Origin: Eurosta solidaginis
Lineage: Eukaryota > Arthropoda > Insecta > Diptera > Tephritidae
Direction of reading: 5' to 3'
Assembly (NCBI RefSeq): GCF_040869045.1
Contig: NC_090319.1
Location: 386,709,601-386,773,600 of the forward strand
Length of the DNA stretch: 64,000 nucleotides
Shown here: piece by piece, positions 21,590-31,845 of the stretch
How the letters are laid out: the number at the start of each line of letters is the position of its first letter
How positions within the stretch are numbered: the first letter of the stretch is position 1
Program-made: the position numbers and the translations under genes
The notes under the pieces: model-generated
What the model saw: only the letters and a program-made list of their open reading frames with translations
Databases searched by the model: none
Told to the model about the DNA's origin: nothing

Positions 21590-22041
21590 GGTAATAGTCT
21601 AGTTGAGGGGTCGACTGCTAATACGCTACCAAAAATATCGAGTGTGGTGTCAAAAGACGCGTATTAATCTCGAGAACAATAATCCGAAGGCGGAAAAGAA
21701 AAATTTCATCCCTGTCCGGAGATATTTGCAGTTTAAGTTGGCGATTTCCATGTGGTTGTTGTTGTGTTTTACCCACAAAAAAAATTGTGCATCACCGTGG
21801 CGCGGCCGAAGGCCGCCAACGCAGAAAGGTGTTCTGCGCAAAAATACTATGGATCCGACCCCCGGTTTCGGAGGTACCCGTGGGTCTTTTTTCGGTTTTT
21901 CGTTAATATCTTTTGAACGCGTTAAAATTTTTATTTTCCGCCATCGGGTTATTAATACCGATGTCAAGACGCGTCGCTTGACACCTCTCTCGATAATTTT
22001 GGTAGCGTATTAGCAGTCGACCCCTCAACTAGACTATTACC
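21590..22041. mobile_element. Foldback element copy B
   Basis: A complete 452-bp element starting GGTAATAGTCTAGTTGAGG and ending with the inverse, CTAGACTATTACC. The arms extend through GCTAATACGCTACC and TATCGAG into the GACGCGT box. It abuts copy A at 21589/21590. A 28-bp solo end with CTCAACTAGACTATTGCC follows at 22042-22069. Confidence 0.8.
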
Positions 22042-22069
22042 CAGTCGACCCCTCAACTAGACTATTGCC

Positions 22070-22336
22070 GCATCAAATTATTTGTATTTCTATCACCAAA
22101 TATCTCTTCAAAATCAGCTAATTTGAACTGCTCTTCGCAGTTCCTCCTTTATACATCAAATTCCAACGAACTCGAATACATAAGATTTTTGGTTTCCTTT
22201 TACTGCCAACGCGACCGGAAAATCGTTATTAATTGCTTCAACTTTATTAAAAGCGAAAAAATATTCAGAAACACACTCAAGGAATTGCAACGAGAATGCA
22301 AAAGTTCCTCTTTTTTCAATAATTTTTACTTTGTGT
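22070..22336. other. Unique spacer between foldback elements
   Basis: An open frame on the plus strand (from ~22080 through 22330) reads without stops into the next element (ISSKSANLNCSSQF, KSEKIFRNTLKELQREC). Possibly remnant coding sequence of another gene or element into which the foldbacks inserted. I do not recognise it, and chance is possible. Confidence 0.25.
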
Positions 22337-22697
22337 ATCGAGAGAGGTGTCAAACGACGCGTCTTGACATCAGTATTAATAATCCGGAGGCGGAAAATAG
22401 AAATTTTAACGCGTTCAAAAGATATTAACGAAAAACCGAAAAAAGACCCGCGGGTACCTCCGAAACCGGGGGTCGGATCCATAGTATTTTTGCGCAGAAC
22501 ACCTTTCTGCATTGGCGGCCTTCGGCCGCGATTATAAAAAATAACCCTGGGCTACGCCATGCCAAGTCCGGGTGTGTGGTATAACCGTGGCTACCGCCAC
22601 GGTGATGCACCATTTTTTTTGGGGGTACAACACAACAACAACCACATGGAAATCGCCAACTTCAAATGCAAATATCTCCGGACAGAGATAAAATTTT
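22337..22697. mobile_element. Foldback element fragment D (inverse of copy E)
   Basis: Lacks the outer arm. It runs TATCGAGAGAGG ... CTCCGGACAGAGATAAAATTTT and is an inverted copy of most of copy E (about 22795-23160), so D and E form one long palindrome. Confidence 0.75.
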
Positions 22698-23207
22698 GGT
22701 AATAGTCTAGTTGAGGGGTCGACTGCTAATACGCTACCAAGAGAGGTGTCAAACGACGCGTATTAATCTCGAGAACAATAATCCGATGGCGGAAAAGAAA
22801 AAATTTATCTCTGTCCGGAGATATTTGCATTTGAAGTTGGCGATTTCCATGTGGTTGTTGTTGTATTCGTACCCCCAAAAAAAATTGTGCATCACCGTGG
22901 CGGTAGCCACGGTTATACCACACACCCGGACTTGGCATGGCGTAGCCCAGGATTATTTTTTATAATCGCGGCCGAAGGCCGCCAACGCAGAAAGGTGTTC
23001 TGCGCAAAAATACTATGGATCCGACCCCCGGTTTCGGAGGTACCCGCGGGTCTTTTTTCGGTTTTTCGTTAATATCTTTTGAACGCGTTAATATTTTTAT
23101 TTTCCGCCTTCGGATTATTAATACTGGTGTCAAGACGCGTCGTTTGACACCTCTCTCGATATTTTTGGTAGCGTATTAGCAGTCGACCCCTCAACTAGAC
23201 TATTACC
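22698..23207. mobile_element. Foldback element copy E
   Basis: 510 bp from GGTAATAGTCTAG to CTAGACTATTACC. Same boxes as copies A and B: GACGCGT near both ends, CCGTGGCGGTAGCCACGG, the GACCCCCGGTTTCGGAGG box and TCGCGGCCGAAGGCCGC. No transposase. Confidence 0.8.
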
Positions 23208-24940
23208 AAATATCTTTTTACAAAATATGCACATATATTGAAATTTAAATGCAATTAAGTAGCTTCTTTTTACGTATACAGCAACAAAGTTTACTTACAT
23301 TAACACAACTCCAAAGAAAATTATTAAATGAAGCAAACTTCACCACACAAATTAAATGCGAGGACAATCAGCAATTCGTTTCCAGGAATGGGTCTTAAAG
23401 TTCATTCAATTGTAAACATTGGTTCATTCGATTGTAAACAAACTTCATTCGTTTCCAAGAATGGGTCTTGAAGATCAGAGTTGCGTAAACCGCGCAAAAA
23501 AAATTCCAAGAAAATCGGTGCGTTTTCATTATTTTTCATTTCAAGTGTATTCAACTACATAAGCGGATCAAAAATTTGTAAAAAAGGTACAAGAAATAAC
23601 AAAATTAAATGAGCTGTTATATTAACGCACGAAAAGAGATAAGTACATTTTATCTTAGCTGTCAAAAAATTTAATTTCACGTGTTGTCACGGAAAAATTT
23701 TTAACGGGTAAAATAAGCTTTTTTTGTATTTGCGATCCTGAAAAAATTCGAGTTTTTTGATATCCCTTTTGACAATCTTGAGTAAGTTTTCGGTGAAAAT
23801 CATAAATTAAACCTTTACCATGTAAAATACCCCAAAGTTATTCCGAAATGCCCAAATTTGATTTTGAGGGTGATGGCATCTATGGTCAATGTTTCAGAAT
23901 GTCAATATATGAGAAGTTTCATATCATGTCATCATTGACAATCAGTGATGATAATCATGGTATATTTCATAGATTAAATTGATACGAATCTTTTGTTTAC
24001 GCTCTCATATTTTCGCTCTCACGAGGGATTTATCTTCTAGTTGTTGCTGGCAACAATCACAGATAAATCCCTCGCGCCAGCTGAAGCGGGTGCCAGAACA
24101 AAAAATGTGCCAGCCAAAACGAAAAACGTGCCAAAAATTTTGGTAAACTTTAGTTTGACCTACAACTGTAGAATAGCGTTCAAAAATTATGGGAAAAAGG
24201 ATAAAAATACTTGTTTTAGTGTAAGTATTATTAGTTCGAAGGCGGAGGGTAGATATTATTTCCCATTCAAAAGTTATCACTAAAAACAGGTTTTGTAAAT
24301 ATGAACTCCCGATGCAACCTGTCCATTTTGATCACAGAACCTGGAACGCCAGACATGTAGGATAAGCCCTATTAATTAAATAATGTTAACTATTATATCA
24401 TAGGTCCGATTTACTGAAATTTCAAAAGAATATATGGTTTTCACTGCGAGTTAAATGCGTTACAATATTTGACTAATTAATTTAATGGAAATGTTAGTTT
24501 TACTTAGATTTATTTATATTTAACTCTAACTAGTCGTATTATTGTAAAATAACTTTAAGGAAATAAATATTTTATGACTATCATTTTATTAAATGATTGA
24601 AACTATAATCGCCGAAATGTATGTCAAAAATCCCCATTTTCAGATCTATTCATTTTTGTTTGGAGTGGCATCATTGATAAATGTTATAAAAAATGTGCAT
24701 TTTGACAGCGCTCTCTCGAAACAAAGAGTTGCACACCCATTCATCTATGGTATATTTGTACTTTTTTGGTAAATTTCGCTTCCCGAAAGTACGTTGGTAC
24801 TACATTGACATATTTGGTACATATTTGTAAAATACAGCAATACACTTCAAGTCATTTGCAAAGCAGCTCTGAATGTACAAAAAAATTTTAATTTTTTCGA
24901 AGAAAATATTTAGTCAAGTTGTTTTGTTGCCAAGCACAAT
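23208..24940. other. Intergenic, with a hairpin and a foldback-core relic
   Basis: 24022-24035 (CGAGGGATTTATCT) and 24061-24074 form a perfect 14-bp inverted repeat around GTTGCTGGCAAC. 24160-24290 resembles the core of the foldback/MULE-like family (GTTCAAAAATTAT, GTTCGAAGGCGGAGGG, ATTCAAAAGTTATC). Elsewhere no gene was recognised; TTGGTAC-rich sequence near 24760-24830 may be the left flank of the hAT remnant. Confidence 0.45.
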
Positions 24941-26192
24941 TTGCCATTTACAATTATGGATCATTTAAATATGCTTATGACAAATAGCATAACTGATTCT
25001 AAAATTGTGAACAAATTTTGCATCAATAGAATTAATGCACAGAAAATAATAACTCAAATAACAGGGCCAGACAATTATAAATCCATAATTGCATTTTGTC
25101 AGAAGAATTATTACTCTCTAATAATAGATGAAACGACTGATATATGTATATATATCAAAAAATGTGGCAGTTTCGATTCGAATTTTTGATAAAGAGTACA
25201 TCGATAGATTTTTTGCTTTCTAGACAAGCAGTCATATATAGAATTCTTGAGCAATGGGATGCCCTCAAGTATTATTTTAATCTTTACGTATTTGAAAATA
25301 AAAGCAGTAATCAATATATTAATCTAATGTCTGAAAATTTTCAAAGTCCTATTTATAAAGTATATTTTACATTTCTTTCTTATATTTTGAATGAAATAAA
25401 TAATGTGAATATAGAAATGCAGTCCGAAGATATTGGCATACATTTACTTATTGCCAAATTAAAAATTTTATAAAAAAATCATATATAGACTCCAGTCCTA
25501 TTTGGATGTTAAATATTGATTCAGGCGAAAATCACTTAACCCCAGATGAAGTTTACTGCGATGTTAATGTGGATATTATTCTATCAAACAACCTTTTCGA
25601 AAAAGATGACGTACACATATTTAAGAGCTGTGCTACACAATTTTATATACAATTTTGTAGTACTTTATTAAAGAAAGTAAATTTGAATGATAGAACTTTG
25701 TTGTGGGCTGCAAAGCTTTCACCAGAAAGTATTTTAAGCGGTGAAACAAATAGTATTGTGCCTTTAGTTATGGACTTGTTTCCGAAATCTGCATTTCATA
25801 AAATAGGGAAAATTAATTCTGAATTTAGCGCTTTAGCAGAGCATGAGAGCCTTAAGAAATTAAAGAATTTAAATATTTGGGGCTTTTGGGAAGAATTAAT
25901 ATCAGTTAAAAATAAATTTAATACGCCAATGTTTTCCAGTATTTATAGAATAATTCAAGATATAGTGTTCATTCCACATTCATCCACAAACGTAGAAAGG
26001 ATATTTTCTATACAAAATTTAATTAAAACTAAGTGTAGAAATAGAATTCAAACAAACACAGTTTCGAATTTAATAAAAATTAAAAACTTGATGAAATCAA
26101 CTAACAATGGTTGTCATAGTATAGATACGAAAAAAAGCTTTTTGTCAACTGAGGTATTTATAGAACTCAAAGAAGAAGAACTGTTAATGTAG
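24941..26192 (+). pseudogene. hAT-type transposase, decayed
   Basis: Three frames in order. 24941-25189 holds SLIIDETTD, the first catalytic-Asp block of hAT transposases. 25144-25473 is the central region. 25506-26192 holds the C-terminal dimerisation region (HSSTNVERIFS, then NLIKTKCRNRI). Frameshifts or stops near 25160 and 25480 and the lack of an N-terminal zinc finger mark it as inactive. A polyadenylation-like AATAAA lies near 26295. Terminal inverted repeats were not identified. Confidence 0.7.
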
Positions 26193-27123
26193 TGATTAAA
26201 ACATGTAGCTAAAATGTTTTTATGAAATGTTTTTGCATTGAATGTAGCTGTTATTTTTTTAAATATTAATTGTATGTTCCTTACTGGTACTCAATAAAGA
26301 AATGTTTTTATATATGTACATAATTGTACGCTTCAATCGAAAAACTTCTTTTATTATTTTTACTGGAAAAGTATTTCTTCATAAATCATATTTCCCTGTT
26401 ATAGTACCTTTAATTTGTGTTAGAAAGTTTCCCGACTAAAAACAGTTTTTGGATAAAGAAGCAGAATATAGCTCTAGTTTGGTTCAAATTCACATCCGAA
26501 GACTTTTGGTAAATTTTTCGATGATTTGGTACATTTTTTTTTCCTCATTTGATACAGAATGAAAAAATCCATTTATCATCCCCGATGACAATTCTGATTT
26601 TTTCACCATGCTTAGTTTGTTAAAGGAGGTGACACAATGACATTTTTCATATAGATGCTTTTAACACAAGCTTATGCATTCCAATAACATCGCCACAATC
26701 AACCAAGATGTAGCGTTTGTAATTATGAAGGAACTTCAGACTTGGCAATTGAACTTTATTACGCCTTGCCCATTCACATACAAAATTTCGCGAAGCACTG
26801 TTGTAAACATTCTCCTTATACAACAAAAATACTTACTAACATATTTTGTGTCGTATTCGATTGTTATATTGCAGTTTTTAATTGTGAAAAATGTTAGAAA
26901 ATTTACCAACTAGTGGGAAAAATAATTTCACTTGTAAAGTGTGCCAACACCCTTAGCCAAAGCAATTGTCAAATTCTTCTTCTTATGATTTGCTTGGAAC
27001 AAAATTGGGTAGTTGGCTACTTTTCAATATCAGATTGCGCTAGTGTCGCTCATTCTACCATTCTCTATAAAAATACATGCAATCTACTCATAATGCATAA
27101 GCATGTGTTAAACTCATCTATAT
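26193..27123. other. Intergenic, no gene recognised
   Basis: AT-rich sequence between the hAT remnant and the LTR element. TTGGTAAATTT and TTTGGTACATTT near 26510-26540 echo the left flank of the hAT remnant at ~24768-24825, so the element may extend to about 26570. Short ORFs at 26674-27128 have no recognisable features. Confidence 0.35.
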
Positions 27124-27828
27124 TGTAACGAATTTTACTTGCAAATCCTCTTATTTGCAATCCTCTGCTAAGTTCGAATCACTAAACTGTTGAATAAATA
27201 ACTCTAATATTGAATAATGTAAAAATGGCCTTTATTAAAGTACTTCACAATGACACTTATACTTTGCTACTCGCTGGCTTAATAACCAAACTGATTGATA
27301 ACTCAAATTGAACTCTACTATTGGCCGCCAGATCGCGTGCTTAATCAATAACTGATTGATTGCTCAACTCAAACTGAATTACTTCTTACTCGCCTGCCCC
27401 GCTTTTATATTTTACGCTGCATACTTCTAGGCTCTTCGATTTCCAGAAGTTACTAGTTAGTTTCGGCTACAAAATCGCCAGCCACAACTACGTGCACAAA
27501 TTATTGCTCTCTCTTGTGACAACTCAGATAAGATATATGCATGTGTTTGTGCATTGCCGCTCCGCTGCTCGTATACGTACATATGTGTAGACGCAATTAT
27601 TTATTCGTTTATGTAGATACATAATGATTGAATTATTGATGTGAATGTTTGTAGTTTACAGTCTCTCGCGCATACATAGGCGTATAAGTAAATGCATCTG
27701 TGTGTGACATCTTTCGGCTGCCTTATATATGTGTATACATGATTTGATTATTGACGTAAATACTGCTTATCGTGGCCTTGGCATCGCCTTAGTGATGGTA
27801 TAACTTAGTGATGTTAAAATCCGTGACA
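27124..27828 (-). repeat. 3' LTR of the non-autonomous element (705 bp)
   Basis: Begins TGTCACGG and ends CGTTACA on the minus strand, giving the usual TG...CA limits. A minus-strand TATAAAAG near 27408-27416 is a plausible promoter. Complete, unlike the other copy. Confidence 0.85.
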
Positions 27829-27839
27829 CTGCCCTCCAC
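27829..27839 (-). promoter_or_regulatory. Polypurine tract
   Basis: GTGGAGGGCAG on the minus strand lies directly before the 3' LTR and directly after the stop codon of the second ORF, as expected for the plus-strand primer of reverse transcription. Confidence 0.7.
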
Positions 27840-28973
27840 CTAAGTCTGATCGTCCCGATCAGACAAATCTCTCGATCTAAACGCTGCTAGCATCGCCATA
27901 TGTACCACTCTTCTACTCCGTGGTTTCTCAATGCTTTGTATGCGGTAGATGATATCACTGATCTTCTTCGCAACCTTGTACGGGCCTTCCCAACTGCACC
28001 GAAATTTGGATGGAACACCTTTCCGCCGGTGAGGGTTGTATAACAGTACCAAATTTCCCTCCTGGAAACCTTCCGAATTATTTTCCTTGTCGTACCTGTG
28101 TTTCATCTTACTACTCATTATCCTCGATCGTTCCCTCGCACTCTGTTGCTTGGCCAATGAAGAACTACTTCGCAGAGCTTGCGCTGGACGGATTTGCTTT
28201 GCATAATCAGTATCGTTCCGACGCTTCACAACAGTAGTGTGCCTTGGCTTGAAACCACCCTTGCATTCTTTCTTCGTTTTAGTACGTCCGTTAGGGCTTT
28301 TCAATGCCAGTGTTTCTCTCACAGGTACTTTTGATTTTGATTTATTTGGCCCATTCGATCTATCAACCTTTACCTTTGAATTTCGTGGCCTTCGTCGAGT
28401 ATTCTCCACCAGTACCCGATTACTGCTGAACCCTTTTTCCAAACTAAAGTTAAGTGGCACATCTTGGTTCTCATAACGCATCACCCTTCTCTGCATATCG
28501 ATCTTGATGTCATGGTCAACCAAGAAATCCACTCCCAATATAATTTCATCAACAATCTCCGCCACAACAAATTTGTGTAGAACCATGACCTTACCAATCA
28601 ATACTTCACATATCACTTCTCCCTGAACTTGGTTATACTCGCCAGTGACCGTAATCAACTTTGCTCCAGGTAACGGTTTTACTCTCCTGTTGACCAAGTC
28701 AGATCGGATCAAGGAATGAGATGCGCCCGTATCTACAGTCAGTACTCGTTCTTTGCCATCCACATTCCCTCTGACGGTAAGACTGCTCGATTTTCTACCA
28801 ATTTGCGACACAGATATCACAGGACATTCAATAGCTGGATCTAGCTCTCTACCTCTTACTCGCTCTTGCTCATCTCCTCCAGCTTTGCGTTTACGGCCAC
28901 CCACATTGTTGGAACTGTTAGGGTTGGTGTTGCAATAACGCGCAATATGCCCCCTGGCATTTGACTGCATCAT
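27840..28973 (-). CDS. Protease fused to integrase C-terminal domain (pol core deleted)
   Basis: 377 codons. Residues 9-14 (GHIARYC) are the end of a CCHC zinc knuckle. VDTGASHSLI at about 79-88 is the aspartic protease active site, followed by EIILGVDFL, the usual downstream protease motif. A basic, low-complexity linker (~180-270) rich in K, R and S follows, then an integrase C-terminal domain (GNLVLLYNPHRRKG, KFRCSWEGPYKV, RVVHMAMLAAF). RT, RNase H and the DDE integrase core, which should lie between, are missing, yet the frame stays open. It overlaps the Gag ORF by 56 nt in the +1 frame. The overlap falls in the zinc knuckle, which lacks its second Cys, so a small deletion there may have split one original frame. 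Function inferred from family. Confidence 0.8.
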   Translation of the reverse strand: MMQSNARGHIARYCNTNPNSSNNVGGRKRKAGGDEQERVRGRELDPAIECPVISVSQIGRKSSSLTVRGNVDGKERVLTVDTGASHSLIRSDLVNRRVKPLPGAKLITVTGEYNQVQGEVICEVLIGKVMVLHKFVVAEIVDEIILGVDFLVDHDIKIDMQRRVMRYENQDVPLNFSLEKGFSSNRVLVENTRRRPRNSKVKVDRSNGPNKSKSKVPVRETLALKSPNGRTKTKKECKGGFKPRHTTVVKRRNDTDYAKQIRPAQALRSSSSLAKQQSARERSRIMSSKMKHRYDKENNSEGFQEGNLVLLYNPHRRKGVPSKFRCSWEGPYKVAKKISDIIYRIQSIEKPRSRRVVHMAMLAAFRSRDLSDRDDQT

Positions 28974-30258
28974 TATTCTTCTGCTGCATACCCTTCAAAG
29001 CTTCCAAAATTGCGTCTACCCAGTCTGGCTTTTCCACTTCCACGCGATGAGCTTTGTACGCTGGCTTACTCAAAAGTGAGGCTGTTTCCTGAGTCAGTGC
29101 ATGCAATACCGTTTCAGCAAACGTTAGTTTTGGATTCGCATATGTAGCCCGCTTCGTTTCCACATCTCGTATGCCATTTATGAAGCTCTGGATTTTTACC
29201 CTTTCAGTGTATTCCACGGGTGCGTCTGCATTTTCAAGATGAGCCAATCTTTCAATATCTGAAGCAAACTCCTGCAATGTCTCATTTGCTTTTTGGTAGC
29301 GGTTTTGCAACTCAATTTGGAATATCTGTTTCCTATGCTCGCTTCCGTAACGTCTCTCTAAAGCGCTCATCAATGTTTCGTAGTGGTTCCGCTCGTACTC
29401 TGGGATGGTCTGTAAGATTTCGGCGGCAGGCCCTTTCAGTGCCACGAACAGAGCTGCAACTTTATCTTCAGAATTCCATTGGTTCACTGCTGCGGTCTTC
29501 TCAAACTGTAGCTTAAAGACCTGAAAAGGAACAGAACCGTCAAAGGATGGTGTCTTTACCTTTGGATTACTCGCTGAAACAGCTGGGCGGTTTAGTTGTA
29601 ACTGCTCCATACGACCTTTTAACGCTTTTATTTCGGCATCAATTTTGTCCTCGAGTTGTAAAATTTTTGCATCCTGCTCTTCCAGTTTCACAAAGAGCTG
29701 CGATGATACCTGTTCCGAAATTTGTGCCGACATTTCAGATATACGTGCCTCTTGCGCTTCCAGTTGAGATGCCAAATATGTCTTCTGTTCTTCCAATTGT
29801 GATGTTATACGGGTTTCCTGCGATTCCAGTTGGGATACCATATACGCCTTCTGTTCTTCAAGTTGTGAAGAAATTTGTGTTTCCTGTGCTTCAATCTTCG
29901 ATGTTATTCGGTTCTCCTGCTCTTCCATCTTGGATGTTATACGGTTCTCCTGCGATTCCATATATGTTTGCTGTTCTGCCAGTTGAGATGACACTGTCGA
30001 TGTTTGAGCAGATATTGCAGCTAAAATCATGTTCAAGTCTGTACTGGTAACCGTCTGCGATGTTTCGTTTTTCTCTTCAATTTTTGTTGTCTCCTCACCA
30101 TCAAGATGAAAGACATGCTCTTCCACATCAATTCCTTCTGCTTCCATTGCCTCTCGTAGCCGTGCCTGAAGTTCAAGTTTAACGCCGCTTGTATTCAATC
30201 CACGGCTCTCCAACTCCTTCTTCAGTTGCTGGATCTTCAATTCACTGAACTTTGCCAT
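28918..30258 (-). CDS. Gag with N-terminal SAP domain and coiled coil
   Basis: 446 codons, start 52 nt inside the 5' LTR. Residues ~1-38 (FSELKIQQLKKELESRGL, then GVKLELQARL) match the SAP fold, a DNA-binding helix-extended-helix module. Residues ~75-225 are repetitive coiled coil with units like SQLEEQKAYMVSQLE repeated about nine times. Residues ~235-420 resemble retrotransposon Gag (FDGSVPFQVFKLQFE, ALERRYGS, LQEFASDIERL). The C-terminus runs out of frame at KCQG, where a CCHC knuckle should begin. Intact frame in a young element suggests it may still be made. A SAP domain could tether Gag to chromatin; that is inference. Confidence 0.85.
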   Translation of the reverse strand: MAKFSELKIQQLKKELESRGLNTSGVKLELQARLREAMEAEGIDVEEHVFHLDGEETTKIEEKNETSQTVTSTDLNMILAAISAQTSTVSSQLAEQQTYMESQENRITSKMEEQENRITSKIEAQETQISSQLEEQKAYMVSQLESQETRITSQLEEQKTYLASQLEAQEARISEMSAQISEQVSSQLFVKLEEQDAKILQLEDKIDAEIKALKGRMEQLQLNRPAVSASNPKVKTPSFDGSVPFQVFKLQFEKTAAVNQWNSEDKVAALFVALKGPAAEILQTIPEYERNHYETLMSALERRYGSEHRKQIFQIELQNRYQKANETLQEFASDIERLAHLENADAPVEYTERVKIQSFINGIRDVETKRATYANPKLTFAETVLHALTQETASLLSKPAYKAHRVEVEKPDWVDAILEALKGMQQKNNDAVKCQGAYCALLQHQP

Positions 30259-30289
30259 GTCCTTGTTGTCCTTTGGAATTTATTCAACA

Positions 30290-30307
30290 ATTCCTCTTCT
30301 GACACCA
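30290..30307 (-). promoter_or_regulatory. Primer binding site
   Basis: TGGTGTCAGAAGAGGAAT on the minus strand begins two bases after the 5' LTR end, the usual position. TGG start fits a tRNA 3' CCA. The tRNA is not assigned. Confidence 0.55.
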
Positions 30308-30309
30308 TT

Positions 30310-31286
30310 TGTAACGAATTTTACTTGCAAATCCTCTTATTTGCAATCCTCTGCTAAGTTCGAATCACTAAACTGTTGAATAAATAACTCCAATATTGAA
30401 TAATGTAAAAATGGCCTTTATTAAAGTACTTCACAATGACACTCATGGAGTCATTGGTGCTGTATGTCGTATCGCTGTATCCGTATCCCTAACGTAATCA
30501 GCTGTTTATTGTTACGACGGTAAACCAAAACCCAATTGGTTGGCTACGATACGGTTACGACCTTAGCGGCACCAATAATCGATTGCATTGATTCTCATAA
30601 GGTTGGTTGAATCAGCTGTTAAAAGGTTACCGATAAAGCACCAATGTCTCCAGCTTAAGCTGGAGTCATTCGTGCCGTATGTCGTATCGCTGTATCCGTA
30701 TCCCTAACGTAATCAGCTGTTTATCGTTACGACGGTAAACCAAAACCCAATTGGTTGGCTACGATACGGTTACGACCTTAGCGGCCCCAATAATCGATTG
30801 CATTGATTCTCATAAGGTTGGTCGAATCAGCTGTTATAAGGTTACCGATAAAGCACCAATGTCTCCAGCTTTATACTTTGCTACTCGCTGGCTTAATAAC
30901 CAAACTGATTGATAACTCAAATTGAACTCTACTATTGGCCGCCAGATCGCGTGCTTAATCAATAACTGATTGATTGCTCAACTCAAACTGAATTACTTCT
31001 TACTCGCCTGCCCCGCTTTTATAGTTTACGCTGCATACTTCTAGGCTCTTCGATTTCCAGAAGTTACTGGTTAGTTTCGGCTACAAAATCGCCAGCCACA
31101 ACTACGTGCACAAATTATTGCTCTCTCTTGTGACAACTCAGATAAGATATATGCATGTGTTTGTGCATTGCCGCTCCGCTGCTCGTATACGTACATATGT
31201 GTAGACGCAATTATTTATTCGTTTATGTAGATATATAATGATTGAATTATTGATGTGAATGTTTGTAGTTTACAGTCTCTCGCGCA
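30310..31286 (-). repeat. 5' LTR, truncated and carrying a dimeric MITE
   Basis: Matches 27124-27683, interrupted after CACAATGACACT (30443) by the ~428-bp dimeric MITE, and ends abruptly at ~31286 in TCTCGCGCATA. The outer ~140 bp (U3 start) are missing. Confidence 0.85.
30444..30871. mobile_element. Tandem dimer of a ~210-bp MITE
   Basis: Two head-to-tail copies (about 30444-30655 and 30656-30871), each with ends GGAGTCATTGGTGC-type and GCACCAATGTCTCCAGC in inverse. They meet at CAGCTTAAGCTGG. The copies differ at a few bases (for example TTCGTGCCG against TTGGTGCTG). The element is absent from the other LTR, so it inserted after the LTR pair was made. Repeated CAATTGGTT and ATCAGCTGTT inside. 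Confidence 0.8.
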
Positions 31287-31288
31287 TA

Positions 31289-31842
31289 TCTAATACTGTT
31301 TTCACACAGAAACTTAATGATCTCATTTCACCTGCTAATGAAATCGTAAATTTTTTGCTTTCACACAGAAGTAACTGCTCGATTAGTATGAAGGATGAGA
31401 CAGACAATCAAGGTGGAACGATACAAGGTGGGAGCATGGTGACATACCTACAAACAAACAAAATTCCATGTACTTGTAAATTCGATGGACAAATGTCAAA
31501 ATCGTACTGCGCCGGTAGTTGATGTATCAAATCAAATAAAAAAGGTTATAATCAGCTGTTCGATGCGGCCACCTTGTATCGTTCCGCCATGCAGACAATG
31601 ACATTTGCTTTGACAAATGACATTTTTAAGCACTGAACACACCAAAAACTAAGAAGCGGACACGGAAGCGGAACGCTGCCAACAGAGTTGCATTGTGCTT
31701 TTGACTTCATTAGGCATTCGATTAGCTACTAATGAAATAATAATAGATTCGAATTTTGTAGGGAAGATTGAGCTCAATAAGCGTCTTAATGTAGAAAATT
31801 GCCTTTATTATTCAATAAGCCGTCTGTGTGAAAATAGTATAA
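31289..31842. mobile_element. MITE with TACTGTTTTCACACAGA ends
   Basis: The left ATACTGTTTTCACACAGA (31293) and the right TCTGTGTGAAAATAGTAT (to ~31838) are inverted repeats with one mismatch, next to TA dinucleotides. Secondary matches include CTAATGAAAT on both sides. A second MITE (31409-31590) lies inside. This element truncates the 5' LTR. Confidence 0.7.
31409..31590. mobile_element. Nested MITE (GGAACGATACAAGGTGG ends)
   Basis: Starts AAGGTGGAACGATACAAGGTGG and ends CCACCTTGTATCGTTCCGCC, an inverted repeat of about 20 bp. The interior GTTGATGTATCAAATCAAAT recurs inverted at 44100-44215, where the other end is present too. Confidence 0.75.
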
Positions 31843-31845
31843 AAA

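Larger units (their letters stand above)
27124..31286 (-). mobile_element. Young non-autonomous LTR retrotransposon
   Basis: Read on the minus strand: 5' LTR (31286-30310, truncated), primer site, SAP-Gag ORF, protease-to-integrase-C-terminus ORF, polypurine tract, 3' LTR (27828-27124). By eye the two LTRs differ at only four positions over ~560 comparable bases, so the insertion is young. RT, RNase H and the integrase core are absent: the element keeps Gag, protease and the integrase C-terminal domain and must be mobilised in trans. The 5' LTR lacks its outer ~140 bp, replaced by another MITE at 31289, so target duplications cannot be checked. Confidence 0.85.

Noticed and set aside
20782..22965. 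ORFs of 60-136 codons on both strands in the foldback cluster
   Set aside because: They read through palindromic non-coding arms and hence repeat in both strands; no domain features.
29547..30050. 167-codon plus-strand ORF opposite gag
   Set aside because: Mirror of the repetitive coiled-coil coding sequence on the other strand.
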